DNA of 64,000 nt from Thioalkalivibrio sp. ALJ24. GTDB lineage: Bacteria > Pseudomonadota > Gammaproteobacteria > Ectothiorhodospirales > Ectothiorhodospiraceae. Position 1 is the first letter of the stretch. Every line of letters begins with the position of its first letter. The DNA lies in the NCBI RefSeq assembly GCF_000377785.1, contig NZ_KB898728.1, forward strand, positions 118,473 to 182,472, given 5' to 3'. Under the pieces are notes generated by a model, which was not told the origin of the DNA, did not search any database, and was given only the letters and a program-made list of their open reading frames with translations. A program made the translations under genes and the position numbers. This document shows positions 21,688-30,279 of the stretch, one piece after another.

Positions 21688-22431
21688 TCAACGATCCGGG
21701 AGATAGGTCTGCGGGTCAACCGGAGAGCCATCCAGACGGATCTCGAAATGCAGCATCGGCCGATCCGTGCCCGATGCCCCCAGACGCGCAATGTCGTCGC
21801 CGCCTTCCACCGTATCGCCTTCTTCCACCAACAGCTCGTCATTGTGCCCGTAGGCGGACAGAAACCGCTCGTCGTGGCGCACGATGATCATGCGACCATA
21901 CCCCACCAGGCCACTGCCTGCATACACGACCTCGCCACCCCGCGCGGCACGTACCGGATCGCCGCGCTCGCCGCCGATACCCAGACCGCGCCGGGCGCTG
22001 CCACTGTCGGAAAACTCGCTCACCACCTCGCCATCGGCCGGCCAGACCCAGTCACCCGCGGATTCCGGCGGCGGCTCGGGCGCCGGGTCCGAGGGCTCCG
22101 GCGACGCCTCGCCCGACGAGGGCGTCTCCGATTCCGGCCGCTGCGCGGTTCCGCCGCCCGCCGGCGGCGACGACCGCGCCGGCCCGGTCAGGCGCAGGTT
22201 CTGCCCGGGCCGGATCACGTAGGGCGCGCCGATCGCGTTGCGCTCGGCCAGTTCGCGCCATTCGAGTCCGTACTCGCGCGCAATGCTGTAGAGGGTCTCG
22301 CCGCTGGACACTGTGTGCGTTTCGGGGACGCGCGGTTCGCCCGGGGGGCGCATCGCGCAGCCGGCCAGTGTCGCGGCCAGCAGGGCCGCCAGCAGCAGGA
22401 GAATCAGGCCTTGCCGCACCCCGCCGCCCAT
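21688..22431 (-). CDS. nlpD: NlpD-type lipoprotein, LysM plus degenerate LytM (M23) domain
   Basis: 247 residues. An N-terminal signal ends in the lipobox LAGC. LysM follows ([29 protein letters not shown]), then a Pro/Ser/Glu-rich linker, then an M23 domain ([23 protein letters not shown]...[18 protein letters not shown]...LHFEIRLDG). The metal-binding HxGxD motif is replaced by RRGLGIGG and the HLH motif by MLH, so it is not expected to be a peptidase but an activator of cell-wall amidases, as in E. coli NlpD. The start is decided by GGAG in the end of yqaA, 2 bases from the ATG-stop junction. Lies upstream of rpoS. Confidence 0.93.
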   Translation of the reverse strand: MGGGVRQGLILLLLAALLAATLAGCAMRPPGEPRVPETHTVSSGETLYSIAREYGLEWRELAERNAIGAPYVIRPGQNLRLTGPARSSPPAGGGTAQRPESETPSSGEASPEPSDPAPEPPPESAGDWVWPADGEVVSEFSDSGSARRGLGIGGERGDPVRAARGGEVVYAGSGLVGYGRMIIVRHDERFLSAYGHNDELLVEEGDTVEGGDDIARLGASGTDRPMLHFEIRLDGSPVDPQTYLPDR

Positions 22432-22433
22432 GC

Positions 22434-23021
22434 TTACTCCAGCGCCAGATAGACCACGATGGCGACCACCAGAACGGCCACCGTGACCCAGCCGATGCGC
22501 TCCATGTAGGGTCGCAGATGGCGTTCGGCCCGCGGGCCGGCCCAGGCCATGATCAGCGCCACCAGGAAGAATCGGGCGCCCCGCCCGAGCAGAGAAGCGA
22601 GAACGAAGGGCAGCCAGGCCATGGCCAGGGCCCCGGCGGTGATGGTGAACAGCTTGTACGGCAGCGGCGAAAAACCCGCCACCAGTACCACCCACACCCC
22701 CCAGGTCCCGAACCAGTCCTCGGCCTGCTCCAGTTCCTGCGCATAACCGATCTCGCGCAACCACGGACCCAGCCATTCGAACGCCAGCCAGCCTGCAAGA
22801 TAGCCCAGGATCCCGCCGATCACCGACGCGACCGTGGTGAGCGCCGCCAGATAGAGCGCACGCGTGGGCGCCGCGGCCGACATCGGGGCGAGCATCACGT
22901 CCGGTGGCGGGAACGGAAGCACAAAGGATTCGATCAGCGACAGCCCGGCCAGATAACGCGGCGCGTAACGGTGGCGGGACCACAGCATCACGCGGTCATA
23001 GACCGGCTCGAAGAGCTTCAT
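22434..23021 (-). CDS. yqaA: YqaA family inner-membrane protein (DedA/SNARE-associated type)
   Basis: 195 residues with about five hydrophobic segments. The family motif FVLPFPPPDVMLAPM and the later GFSPLPYKLFTITAGALAM and LLGRGARFFLVA correspond to the VTT/DedA-like domain of YqaA. Relatives are thought to act in membrane homeostasis or lipid-carrier movement. It sits between pcm and nlpD, 24 bases after pcm ends, in what is otherwise the standard surE-pcm-nlpD-rpoS order. It ends in TAA two bases before the nlpD ATG. Confidence 0.92.
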   Translation of the reverse strand: MKLFEPVYDRVMLWSRHRYAPRYLAGLSLIESFVLPFPPPDVMLAPMSAAAPTRALYLAALTTVASVIGGILGYLAGWLAFEWLGPWLREIGYAQELEQAEDWFGTWGVWVVLVAGFSPLPYKLFTITAGALAMAWLPFVLASLLGRGARFFLVALIMAWAGPRAERHLRPYMERIGWVTVAVLVVAIVVYLALE

Positions 23022-23045
23022 CGCACCAGGACTCCGGGCACGGGA

Positions 23046-23711
23046 TTACTGTTCTGCGCCGGACAGCATCGGCACGAACATCACCGCATCGAGGATGTCG
23101 CGCACGTAGGCATCGTCGGTACGGGTATAGCGCACCAGCTGCTGCCGCCCGTCCGGGCCTTCCACCGGCGCCACCAGGCGCCCGCCGGGGGCGAGCTGGG
23201 TCAGCAGGGTCTCGGGCACGTCGCGCGGGGCGGCCGTCAGGATGATGCCGTCGTACGGCGCGCGTTCGGGCCAGCCCTCGGCCCCGTCGCCATGACGCAG
23301 GTTTACGTTGTTGATGCCCAGCCGGCTCAGCAGTTCACGCGCGCTGCGGCTAAGCGCCTGGATGCGTTCGATCGAGAACACCCGGTCGACCAGCTGCGCC
23401 AGCACCGCCGCCTGATAGCCGGACCCCGTACCGATCTCCAGCACGGTGCTCATCGGACCGGCCTCCAGCAGGGCCTCGGTCATGCGGGCGACGATGAACG
23501 GCTGCGAGATCGTCTGGCGATGCCCGATCGGCAGCGCGATGTTCTCGTAGGCGCGGTGACTGAGGGCCTCCTCCACGAACAGGTGCCGCGGGACACTGCG
23601 GATCGCCTCCAGCACGCGGCGATCGCGGATCCCCTGCTGCTCGAGGATACGGACCAAGCGGTCTCGGGCACGCCGGGACGTGAGCCCGGCGCCCGAAGGG
23701 TCGTTCACCAT
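23046..23711 (-). CDS. pcm: Protein-L-isoaspartate O-methyltransferase
   Basis: 221 residues. SAM-binding motif [16 protein letters not shown] and the family segments [42 protein letters not shown] and [25 protein letters not shown] are all present. The enzyme methylates isoaspartate in aged proteins so that they can be repaired. Its ATG overlaps the end of surE by 7 bases, indicating translational coupling in a surE-pcm-yqaA-nlpD-rpoS operon. Confidence 0.97.
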   Translation of the reverse strand: MVNDPSGAGLTSRRARDRLVRILEQQGIRDRRVLEAIRSVPRHLFVEEALSHRAYENIALPIGHRQTISQPFIVARMTEALLEAGPMSTVLEIGTGSGYQAAVLAQLVDRVFSIERIQALSRSARELLSRLGINNVNLRHGDGAEGWPERAPYDGIILTAAPRDVPETLLTQLAPGGRLVAPVEGPDGRQQLVRYTRTDDAYVRDILDAVMFVPMLSGAEQ

Positions 23712-24487
23712 GGTGTCCCCCCCGAATGGTGATCGCCCGGGGCTGCGCCCTCGAGCCAGCGTCCGACGGTGTCGATGGCGTCGTAACGCGTGAGATCGAC
23801 CTGGATCGGGGTGATCGACACGTAGCCCTCGCGCACCGCATGGAAGTCGGTCCCCGGCCCCGCATCCTGTTCCGGTCCCGCCGGACCCACCCAGTAGATC
23901 GGGCGTCCGCGCGGATCGCTGTCGGCGACCATCGGTTCGGCGCGGTGACGGTTGCCCAGGCGCGTGGTCTGCACACCCTGGATCGACTCGAACGGGATGT
24001 CGGGCACGTTCACGTTGAGGATGGTCGCCGCCGGCAGCGGCATGCGACGCAGCCGGTCCAGGAGATCCAGCACCACCCGCGCCGCGGTGTCGTAATGGCG
24101 CAGGTCAGTCCCCACCAGCGAAACCGCGATCGACGGCAGGCCGAGGAAGCGCCCCTCCATCGCGGCGGCCACCGTGCCGGAATAGAGTACGTCATCGCCC
24201 ATGTTCGCTCCGGCATTGATCCCGGAGATCACCAGGTCCGGTTCGCTGTCCAGCAGGCCGGTGATCGCCAGATGCACGCAGTCGGTGGGCGTGCCGTCCA
24301 CCTGCACCCCGGCGTCTTCCACCGGGCGGGCATGCAGCGGACGCACCAGGGTCAGGCTGTTGCTGGCGCCGCTGCGGTCACGGTCCGGCGCCACCACCTC
24401 GACCTCGGCCACCGTGCGCAGGTGACCGGCCAGGCACTGGATGCCGGGGGCATGGATTCCATCGTCGTTACTGACCAGAATGCGCAT
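23705..24487 (-). CDS. surE: 5'/3'-nucleotidase SurE
   Basis: 260 residues from the ATG at 24487 ([16 protein letters not shown]). Metal ligands Asp8 and Asp9 in SNDDG and the later [25 protein letters not shown] are conserved. SurE is a stationary-phase phosphatase acting on nucleoside monophosphates and short polyphosphate. A longer frame open to 24658 does not resemble SurE. The ribosome binding site is weak. The gene is divergent from the Smr-domain gene, with 103 bases between the starts, and leads the operon that ends in rpoS. Confidence 0.97.
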   Translation of the reverse strand: MRILVSNDDGIHAPGIQCLAGHLRTVAEVEVVAPDRDRSGASNSLTLVRPLHARPVEDAGVQVDGTPTDCVHLAITGLLDSEPDLVISGINAGANMGDDVLYSGTVAAAMEGRFLGLPSIAVSLVGTDLRHYDTAARVVLDLLDRLRRMPLPAATILNVNVPDIPFESIQGVQTTRLGNRHRAEPMVADSDPRGRPIYWVGPAGPEQDAGPGTDFHAVREGYVSITPIQVDLTRYDAIDTVGRWLEGAAPGDHHSGGTPW

Positions 24488-24590
24488 TCGGGAGCCGGAG
24501 GCTTTGAAAGGGTCTTCAATATACTGGAAACGGCCTCGGGACATGCAGTTTCCTGCCTGCACCGGGGCCTCGGAAAGCGAGTATCGTGCC

Positions 24591-25139
24591 ATGAATTCCG
24601 GGGATGGTCCCAGCGATTTCGACGAGTTCCGGCGCGCGGTGGGCCCGGTACGCCGCATCCACAGCGACCGCGCAGAGCACGAAGCCCCGCGTCCGCCGGC
24701 GCGTGCGGCCCAGCGCGACCGCGACGAGGAACAGGCCCGGCGCGACTGGATGAGCGACCCGCTGGAATTCGGCGACCTTCAGCCCGGGGACGAACTGAAC
24801 TTCCGCGGCCCCGGCATCAGCCAGCGGGTGTTTCGCAAGCTGCGCGGCGGACACTACCGCATCCAGGATGAGCTCGACCTGCACGGCCTGTTCGCCGACG
24901 AGGCGCGCCAGGCGGTGGCCGGCTTCATCGACGAGGCGCGAGCCGGAGACCGGCTGTGTGTGCGCATCGTGCATGGCAAGGGCCAGCGCTCCAGCCCCCG
25001 GGGCCCGGTGCTCAAGGGGCTGACCGATCACTGGCTGCGCCAGCGCAACGACGTTCTGGCCTTCTGCTCCGCGCGCCCGACCGACGGCGGGACCGGCGCG
25101 GTGTACGTCCTGCTGAAACGTCGCCGCGAAACGCTGTGA
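24591..25139 (+). CDS. Smr domain protein (SmrA-like)
   Basis: 182 residues plus stop. The N-terminal half is charged and disordered-looking; the Smr domain spans roughly residues 85-182 with the signatures [17 protein letters not shown] and [11 protein letters not shown] followed by [11 protein letters not shown]. Smr domains are nicking or RNA-cleaving endonuclease modules; small proteobacterial members (SmrA/SmrB) include SmrB, which cleaves mRNA at collided ribosomes. The sequence does not settle whether this is SmrA or SmrB. Divergent from surE. Confidence 0.88.
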   Translation: MNSGDGPSDFDEFRRAVGPVRRIHSDRAEHEAPRPPARAAQRDRDEEQARRDWMSDPLEFGDLQPGDELNFRGPGISQRVFRKLRGGHYRIQDELDLHGLFADEARQAVAGFIDEARAGDRLCVRIVHGKGQRSSPRGPVLKGLTDHWLRQRNDVLAFCSARPTDGGTGAVYVLLKRRRETL

Positions 25140-25168
25140 GGGCGTCAGCATTAGCACTCGACAACATG

Positions 25169-25182
25169 TTGATTTAGATCAT
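25169..25182 (+). promoter_or_regulatory. FNR/Anr-like binding site upstream of the heme lipoprotein gene
   Basis: TTGAT-TTAG-ATCAT matches the FNR/Anr consensus TTGAT-N4-ATCAA at 9 of 10 positions and is extended by flanking ACATG/CATGT arms. Its centre is about 182 bases upstream of the heme-protein ATG. A class II promoter would place transcription start near 25217; I see no clean -10 there. Anaerobic or micro-oxic control is an inference. Confidence 0.5.
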
Positions 25183-25281
25183 GTCCAGGGTTACCTTGTA
25201 GCGAACGGATGGTTTCAACCGCGTTCCGCAAGGGCCTAATGCGTCCTTTGACTTGCAATCCCGCAGCGGTTAAGAGACCAT

Positions 25282-25303
25282 CCTGTACAGGTTTTGTACA
25301 AAA
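25282..25303. promoter_or_regulatory. Two adjacent perfect palindromes with TGTACA cores
   Basis: CCTGTACAGG (25282-25291) is followed directly by TTTTGTACAAAA (25292-25303), 55-75 bases before the heme-protein start codon. Two abutting perfect palindromes with the same hexamer core suggest a tandem operator. They do not have the spacing of a LexA box. The regulator is unknown. Confidence 0.45.
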
Positions 25304-25357
25304 TCTGTCCGGGGCGCTCCGGGCAGGCAACGGATACTGCGACGAGAGGTGCTGCAG

Positions 25358-25978
25358 ATGAACCACTGGAAACTTGCCCCGATCGCCCTCGGCATTGCGG
25401 CCCTCGCCGCGGGTTGCGCCAATCATGACGAAGCGGCAACCTCCGACGAGGCCGCCACCGAAGTCAGCGAGGAAGAGATCGAACAGCGCGCCGCGGACAG
25501 CCGCGAGGCGATCCAGCAGTTCGCCAGCACCCTGCAGGGCGAACTCATGGCCGCGATGGAAGAAGGCGGTCCCACCGAGGCCATCCAGGTCTGCAACGAG
25601 GTGGCCCCCGAGATCGCCGCGGATATCTCCGCCGACACGGGCTGGGATGTCGGGCGCACCAGCCTGAAGCTGCGCAACCCGGACAACGCCCCGGACGAAT
25701 GGGAGCGCGCGGTGCTGGAAGGCTTTGACGCCGAGGTCGCCGCCGGCACCCCGGCCGACGAGATCGCCCCGTCCCACGAAGTGGTGCAGACGGACGAGGG
25801 CGCGCGGTTCCGCTTCATGGCCGCGATCCCCACCGGCGGTGAATGTCTGGCCTGCCACGGCGCTGAGGTCGATTCCGACATCAAGCACGCGCTGGAACGC
25901 CTGTATCCCGAAGACGAGGCCACCGGCTACGAGGCCGGCCAGGTACGTGGCGCGTTCACCATCACTCAGGAGATGTAA
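25358..25978 (+). CDS. DUF3365 family c-type heme lipoprotein
   Basis: 206 residues. A short signal ends in the lipobox LAAGC (Cys20), so the mature protein is probably anchored to a membrane on the periplasmic side. DUF3365 follows, with the pattern EAIQVCNEVAPEIA and RFRFMAAIPTGGECLACHG; Cys163-x-x-Cys166-His167 is a covalent heme c site. Related modules serve as heme-based redox or gas sensors or small electron carriers. GAGAGG 8 bases before the ATG fixes the start; a GTG 9 bases earlier is less likely. Upstream lie an FNR-like box and paired palindromes, and a strong terminator follows, so it is a single-gene unit. Confidence 0.85.
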   Translation: MNHWKLAPIALGIAALAAGCANHDEAATSDEAATEVSEEEIEQRAADSREAIQQFASTLQGELMAAMEEGGPTEAIQVCNEVAPEIAADISADTGWDVGRTSLKLRNPDNAPDEWERAVLEGFDAEVAAGTPADEIAPSHEVVQTDEGARFRFMAAIPTGGECLACHGAEVDSDIKHALERLYPEDEATGYEAGQVRGAFTITQEM

Positions 25979-26004
25979 TCCCCTCCGGTAACAAGCTGCA
26001 AGCG

Positions 26005-26035
26005 AAAGGGCCGCACCTGATGCGGCCTTTTCTTT
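26005..26035 (+). terminator. Intrinsic terminator after the heme lipoprotein gene
   Basis: AAAGGGCCGCA and TGCGGCCTTT arms around CCTGA, followed by TTCTTT. This is a G-C stem with an A-tract before and a T-tract after it, 26 bases past the stop codon. Confidence 0.88.
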
Positions 26036-26136
26036 GCGCAGGTGAACAAACCGAATCCCGGCAGGGACAAAGGGACACAGATCCGGGATTATGACAATCT
26101 GGACAGTTGTTGGACGGAACCTTTCGAATCGAAGAC

Positions 26137-26580
26137 ATGACGCGAACCATTGATGCCGAACTGCTCGCCCTCGCGATCGACGCCTCCAATGACGGGGTGG
26201 TCATCGCCGAGCGTGAAGGCGATGACAACATCCTGATCTACGTGAATCGCGCCTTCGAGGAGCTGACCGGCTATCGTTCGGAAGAGATCCTCTACCGCGA
26301 CTGCCGTTTCCTGCAAGGAGGCGACAACGACCAGGACGCGGTGCGCGAGATCCGCGCCGCGCTGGAAGAGGATCGCCCCTGCCGGGTGACCCTGCGCAAC
26401 TACCGCAAGGACGGTTCGCTGTTCTGGAACGAGCTGTCGCTCACGCCGGTGTTCAACGATGAAGACCGACTGACCTACTACATCGGCATCCAGAAGGACA
26501 TCACCGCCCGCGTTGAGGCCGAGGAACGTGCCGAACGCGCCGAGCGCCAGCTCGCCGGCAAGGAATCCCGCTCCGCCTGA
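26137..26580 (+). CDS. Short LOV-domain (PAS) photoreceptor candidate
   Basis: 147 residues from the ATG at 26137; TTG codons at 26107/26110 are open upstream. One LOV-type PAS domain fills the protein: ASNDGVVIAE, YVNRAFEELTGY, then YRDCRFLQGGDND in place of the usual GRNCRFLQG, with the photoactive cysteine at residue 56, and the closing NDEDRLTYYIGIQKDIT. A short amphipathic coiled tail (VEAEERAERAERQL) follows. In known short LOV proteins blue light forms a flavin-cysteine adduct and changes dimer structure. No output domain or partner gene is adjacent. The Asn-to-Asp change before the cysteine is unusual. It could bind flavin as a redox sensor instead. Confidence 0.85.
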   Translation: MTRTIDAELLALAIDASNDGVVIAEREGDDNILIYVNRAFEELTGYRSEEILYRDCRFLQGGDNDQDAVREIRAALEEDRPCRVTLRNYRKDGSLFWNELSLTPVFNDEDRLTYYIGIQKDITARVEAEERAERAERQLAGKESRSA

Positions 26581-26585
26581 ACCGG

Positions 26586-27629
26586 TCAGTCCTCGCCGGA
26601 CATCTGCATCAGCGCGCCGGCCACGCTGGTCGCGTACTCGCCGGGCCCGAGCTCCAGGTCCAGGCGCAGCACCCCTGCTTCTTCCCATTCCCAGTCCAGC
26701 GCTCGCGGCACCAGACGCAGCGAACGGCGCGCGGCCTTCACCCCCTCTGCCTCGAGACCACGCGCCAGGACCTCGTGTTGCGTGGCGACCGCGTCTTCGA
26801 GGACACGCACCTCGCCCCCGGTGCCGGGGTCCCCGCGCCCCCACAGCGGCCCGGTCGGATGCACGTCGAGCCGCGCGGCACGCGCCTCGAGCTCCGCATC
26901 CACCGTCTTCGCGGTGAACACGCTCGCGCTGCCAGCCAGATTGACCCGCTCGCCGGGCAGGATGCGGTCCCAGTCACCCCGCCGCACCCGCTCGGCCAGC
27001 ACCGCATTGAACAGCTCCGAACGCGCCGCGGACAGCAGCAGGCTGCGCTGGTTGCGCCCACGCGGACGCCGCCCGCCCCCCAGCCAGGTCTCGGCACGGC
27101 GCAGGTTGTCGTGGCCGAAGCGCTGTTCGCCGAAGTACGCCGGCACCCCGCCAGCACGGATCCGCACGAGGAGGCGTTCGGCCTCCTCAGGCTCGCCCTC
27201 CAGCTCGCGCAGGCGCAGGCAGAAGCGGTTGCCCTGCAGGTGCCCGGTGCGCAGCTTGCGTGCGTGGCGCGCATGGCGGCGTACCCGCAGCCAGGCATCG
27301 GCGGCGATCGCGTCGCCAGGCTCCGGCACCGCCCACGACGCCGGATCGACCTCCGGCGCGCAGGCCACGCTGAACCACTGCCGGGTCACGGCATGGCGAT
27401 CCTTGCGCCCGGCGTAGCTGACCGCGCCACGTCCCACGCCCGCGGACCGCGCGATCCACAGGGCCACGTCCTCGGTGTTCAGCCCGCGTTTCTCGATCTC
27501 CAGCCACAGGTGTTCGCCCGCGCCTTCCGGCAGGGTGGCCGGAAGCTCCTCCACCCGGAAATCCTCGGGACTGACCTTCAGCCGCCCCTGCAGCGGCACC
27601 ACCCAGGGCCAGACCGCTGCGGCCGTCAT
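26586..27629 (-). CDS. truD: tRNA pseudouridine(13) synthase TruD
   Basis: 347 residues. The catalytic aspartate is Asp77 in AGRKDRHAVTRQWF; other family blocks are FRVEELPATLPEGAGEHLWLEIEKRGLNT, LQGNRFCLRLREL, VPAYFGEQRFGHDN and SLRLVPRALDWEWEE. TruD modifies uridine 13 of tRNA-Glu. In E. coli truD lies next to surE; here it has moved to follow tsaB, with which it overlaps by an ATGA. It is convergent with the LOV gene, 5 bases apart. Confidence 0.96.
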   Translation of the reverse strand: MTAAAVWPWVVPLQGRLKVSPEDFRVEELPATLPEGAGEHLWLEIEKRGLNTEDVALWIARSAGVGRGAVSYAGRKDRHAVTRQWFSVACAPEVDPASWAVPEPGDAIAADAWLRVRRHARHARKLRTGHLQGNRFCLRLRELEGEPEEAERLLVRIRAGGVPAYFGEQRFGHDNLRRAETWLGGGRRPRGRNQRSLLLSAARSELFNAVLAERVRRGDWDRILPGERVNLAGSASVFTAKTVDAELEARAARLDVHPTGPLWGRGDPGTGGEVRVLEDAVATQHEVLARGLEAEGVKAARRSLRLVPRALDWEWEEAGVLRLDLELGPGEYATSVAGALMQMSGED

Positions 27630-28315
27630 GACAACGCCGGCGGCTGCGCCACGTCATCACGCAGATACACCGGCCGTGCATCCGCCGGATCCACCGCTTC
27701 GCCACGTTCCCGGGCCTCCACCGCCAGCAGTGCCAGATCGAAGGCATCCGGCAGCGCATCGGGGTCCACCCGCTCCGCGGCCAGACCGCAGCGTTCGATC
27801 AGCTCGGGGTAAGCGCGAAAGCCGGTGCCCAGAGCGAGGCGCTCGCCCGGCGGCCACTGCGGCGCCACGGCCTCCGGCGGCGCCACGGCCTCGGTGGCCG
27901 GCAGCACCCGGTTGCCGGCCACCGGGCACAGGCTCCAGTACACCTCGCCCATGCGCGCGTCCAGCGCCGCCAGCACCGCCGCCGGGGCGGGCTCGGGCGC
28001 CAGCCGCAGGCCCTGCTGGGCCAGCACCTGCAGCGACGACACCGGGACCACCGGGCAGTCGAGGGCAAAGGCCAGCCCCTGGGCGACGCCCAGGCCCAGA
28101 CGCACGCCGGTGAAGGCCCCGGGGCCGCGCCCCACCGCCACCGCATCCAGTGAATGCCGATCGATCCCGGCCTCGGCCAGGAGTTGCTCGATCTGGCCGA
28201 GGATCAGTTCCCCGTGGCGGCGCGGCGCGCGCTCCGACAGGGAATAGAGCTCGCCATCCACCCACAGGGCGGCGGAACAGCGTTCGGTGGCGGTGTCGAT
28301 GGCGATCAGGCGCAT
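27626..28315 (-). CDS. tsaB: tRNA threonylcarbamoyladenosine biosynthesis protein TsaB
   Basis: 229 residues from the ATG at 28315 (MRLIAIDTATERCSAALW). Family motifs are HGELILGQIEQLLAEAG, AVAVGRGPGAFTGVRLGLGVAQGLA and ALDARMGEVYW. TsaB is the inactive TsaD paralogue that, with TsaD and TsaE, makes t6A37 on tRNAs that read ANN codons. The gene overlaps the helicase gene upstream by 10 bases and truD downstream by 4, so the three are tightly coupled. The yoaA-tsaB neighbourhood is also found in E. coli. Confidence 0.95.
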   Translation of the reverse strand: MRLIAIDTATERCSAALWVDGELYSLSERAPRRHGELILGQIEQLLAEAGIDRHSLDAVAVGRGPGAFTGVRLGLGVAQGLAFALDCPVVPVSSLQVLAQQGLRLAPEPAPAAVLAALDARMGEVYWSLCPVAGNRVLPATEAVAPPEAVAPQWPPGERLALGTGFRAYPELIERCGLAAERVDPDALPDAFDLALLAVEARERGEAVDPADARPVYLRDDVAQPPALS

Positions 28316-30279
28316 GCGTGGCGCTCCCGGGCCTGTTGCAGAAACTCCAGCGCCGCCCGCGGGCTGTGCGCCTGGTGGAACGGCGGCAGGCTGTTGAGAA
28401 AGCGCTTGCCGTAGGGCTTGCCGTCGATGCGCGGATCGCACAACGCGAGGATGCCGGTGTCCGATCCGTCGCGGATCAGGCGCCCGGCGCCCTGCTTCAG
28501 CGCCAGCACCGCCTGCGGCAGGCTGAACTCCATGAACGGGTGCCGGCCCTCGGCCTCCAGCGCCGCGGCGCGGGCCTGCAGCACGGGGTCGTTGGGCGCG
28601 GCGAACGGCAGGCGGTCGATCACCACCACCGACAGCCCGGTCCCGCGGATATCGACCCCTTCCCAGAAGCTGTGCGCACCCAGCAGCCATGGCCGTTCGG
28701 CCGCGCGAAAGCGTTCCAGCAGTTCGCCACGCGACTGCTCCCCCTGCACCAGCAGTTCGCGGTCCTCCGGCAGATGCTCGCGCAGCAGGGTCGCGGCCTC
28801 CTGCAAAGCACGATGGCTGGTGAACAGGAAAAATCCGCCGCCCGGTCCGTCCTTCAGCAGCGGCCAGGCCCAGCGCAGGCAGGCACGGGTGTAATCCGGT
28901 GCATTGGGATCCGGCAGCGGCGGATCCGGGCGCAGCAGACAGGCCTGACGCGCGAAGTCGAACGGGCTGTCCAGACGCGCGGTGGCGACGTCTCCGGGCA
29001 GCCCCAGGCGACGCGCCGCGTGGGTGAAATCCTCGCCCACCGCCAGGGTCGCCGAGGTGAAGACCCAGGCGGCCGGGCGCGCCGCGCGGCGCTGCGCCAG
29101 CGGGCGTGCGGCATCCAGCGGGGTGCGGTGCAGGGTCAGGCTCTGGCGGAAGCGCTCCAGCCAGGCGACCGTGTCATCGGTATCTTCACGCCACGCGGAC
29201 AGCCGCTCGCGCAGCAGCTCGCAGCGCGCACGCAGCTGCTCCAGTCCGGGCGCCCGCGGCGCCGCGACCTGGAGGGCGTCGTGCAGCCAGCGCAGCGCGT
29301 CGTCCAGGGCGTCCAGCTTCGGGCCCAGCGCGCCTTCGGGGTCGGCATCCTCCAGACTGGCGCGCCCTTCGTGCCCCTCGGTCACCTCGAGCAGCCCGCC
29401 GGCCGCGGCCTCCACCTCGGCCACGCGCTGGCGCATGTCGGTCATCTCCGGGGCATGCTGCTCCTGCTCGCGGCGCGTGTCGCGCGCCAGTTCACGCAGG
29501 GCCCGGGTGCTCAGGGCCACGCCGAAGAACGCCCCGGCGATCTCTGGCAGCTGATGCGCCTCGTCGACAATGACCGCATCGACCTCGGGCAGCAGCTCGG
29601 CGAAGCCCTCTTCCTTCAGCGCCATGTCCGCGAGCAGCAGGTGGTGGTTGACCACGATGACATCCGCCTCCTGCGCCCGGCGCCGCGCGCGCACCACGAA
29701 GCAGTCATCAAGATGCGGGCATTCGTTGCCCAGACAGTTGTCCACCGTCGAGGTCACCTGCGGCCACAGCGGCGAGTCCTCGGCCAGCAGGCCGGACTGG
29801 CTGAGATCCCCGCTGTCGTCAGTGCGCGCCATCGCCTGGAGTTCCTGCAGGGTATGCAGGCGCTCGGCACGGACCCCCGAACCGGTAGCCCCGGCCGCAT
29901 CGGCCTCCGCGACCTCCAGGCGATAGTGGCACAGGTAGTTCGAGCGCCCCTTGAGCAACGCGATCTTCGGCTGGTAGCCGAGCGCGCCGCAGACCACCGG
30001 GAGATCGCGATGGTAGAGCTGGTCCTGCAGGGTCTTGGTGCCGGTGGAGATCAGCGCCCGCTTGCGCCGCTGAAGCACCGGCACCAGATAGGCGAAGGTC
30101 TTGCCGACCCCGGTGGCAGCCTCGACCAGCAACGCCGAGGGCGCGGTGCTGATGCTGTCCTCCACCGCCTCGGCCATCGCCTGCTGCGGCTCGCGCGGGC
30201 GGAATCCGGGGACCGCCTCGGCGATGTCACCCCCCGGACTGAGCGCCCGGACCGCCGGTGAGCCCGAGGTCTCAGGCAC
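28306..30279 (-). CDS. yoaA: DinG/XPD-family iron-sulfur helicase YoaA
   Basis: 657 residues from the GTG at 30279, chosen because GGAGG stands 5 bases before it. Walker A is EAATGVGKTFAYLVP, the DEAH box is IVDEAHQLP. Between them four cysteines (NYLCHYR, NCLGNECPHLDDCF) make the XPD-type 4Fe-4S site. The C-terminal helicase core has FTSATLAVG, GAHSFWEGVDIRG and LKQGAGRLIRDGSDTG. In E. coli YoaA works with HolC in replication repair. It overlaps the lipoprotein gene upstream by 8 bases. Confidence 0.93.
   Translation of the reverse strand: MPETSGSPAVRALSPGGDIAEAVPGFRPREPQQAMAEAVEDSISTAPSALLVEAATGVGKTFAYLVPVLQRRKRALISTGTKTLQDQLYHRDLPVVCGALGYQPKIALLKGRSNYLCHYRLEVAEADAAGATGSGVRAERLHTLQELQAMARTDDSGDLSQSGLLAEDSPLWPQVTSTVDNCLGNECPHLDDCFVVRARRRAQEADVIVVNHHLLLADMALKEEGFAELLPEVDAVIVDEAHQLPEIAGAFFGVALSTRALRELARDTRREQEQHAPEMTDMRQRVAEVEAAAGGLLEVTEGHEGRASLEDADPEGALGPKLDALDDALRWLHDALQVAAPRAPGLEQLRARCELLRERLSAWREDTDDTVAWLERFRQSLTLHRTPLDAARPLAQRRAARPAAWVFTSATLAVGEDFTHAARRLGLPGDVATARLDSPFDFARQACLLRPDPPLPDPNAPDYTRACLRWAWPLLKDGPGGGFFLFTSHRALQEAATLLREHLPEDRELLVQGEQSRGELLERFRAAERPWLLGAHSFWEGVDIRGTGLSVVVIDRLPFAAPNDPVLQARAAALEAEGRHPFMEFSLPQAVLALKQGAGRLIRDGSDTGILALCDPRIDGKPYGKRFLNSLPPFHQAHSPRAALEFLQQARERHACA

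Noticed and set aside
21688-22983. NlpD as a 431-residue protein with a long N-terminal extension
   Set aside because: The extension is the yqaA coding sequence read in another frame; the lipobox, ribosome binding site and family similarity start at 22431.
25282-25303. LexA (SOS) box
   Set aside because: CTGT and ACAG occur but with no spacer between them; the required CTGT-N8-ACAG spacing is absent.
28150-30261. Plus-strand 703-codon frame opposite yoaA
   Set aside because: Low-complexity shadow, while the minus-strand helicase has all motifs.
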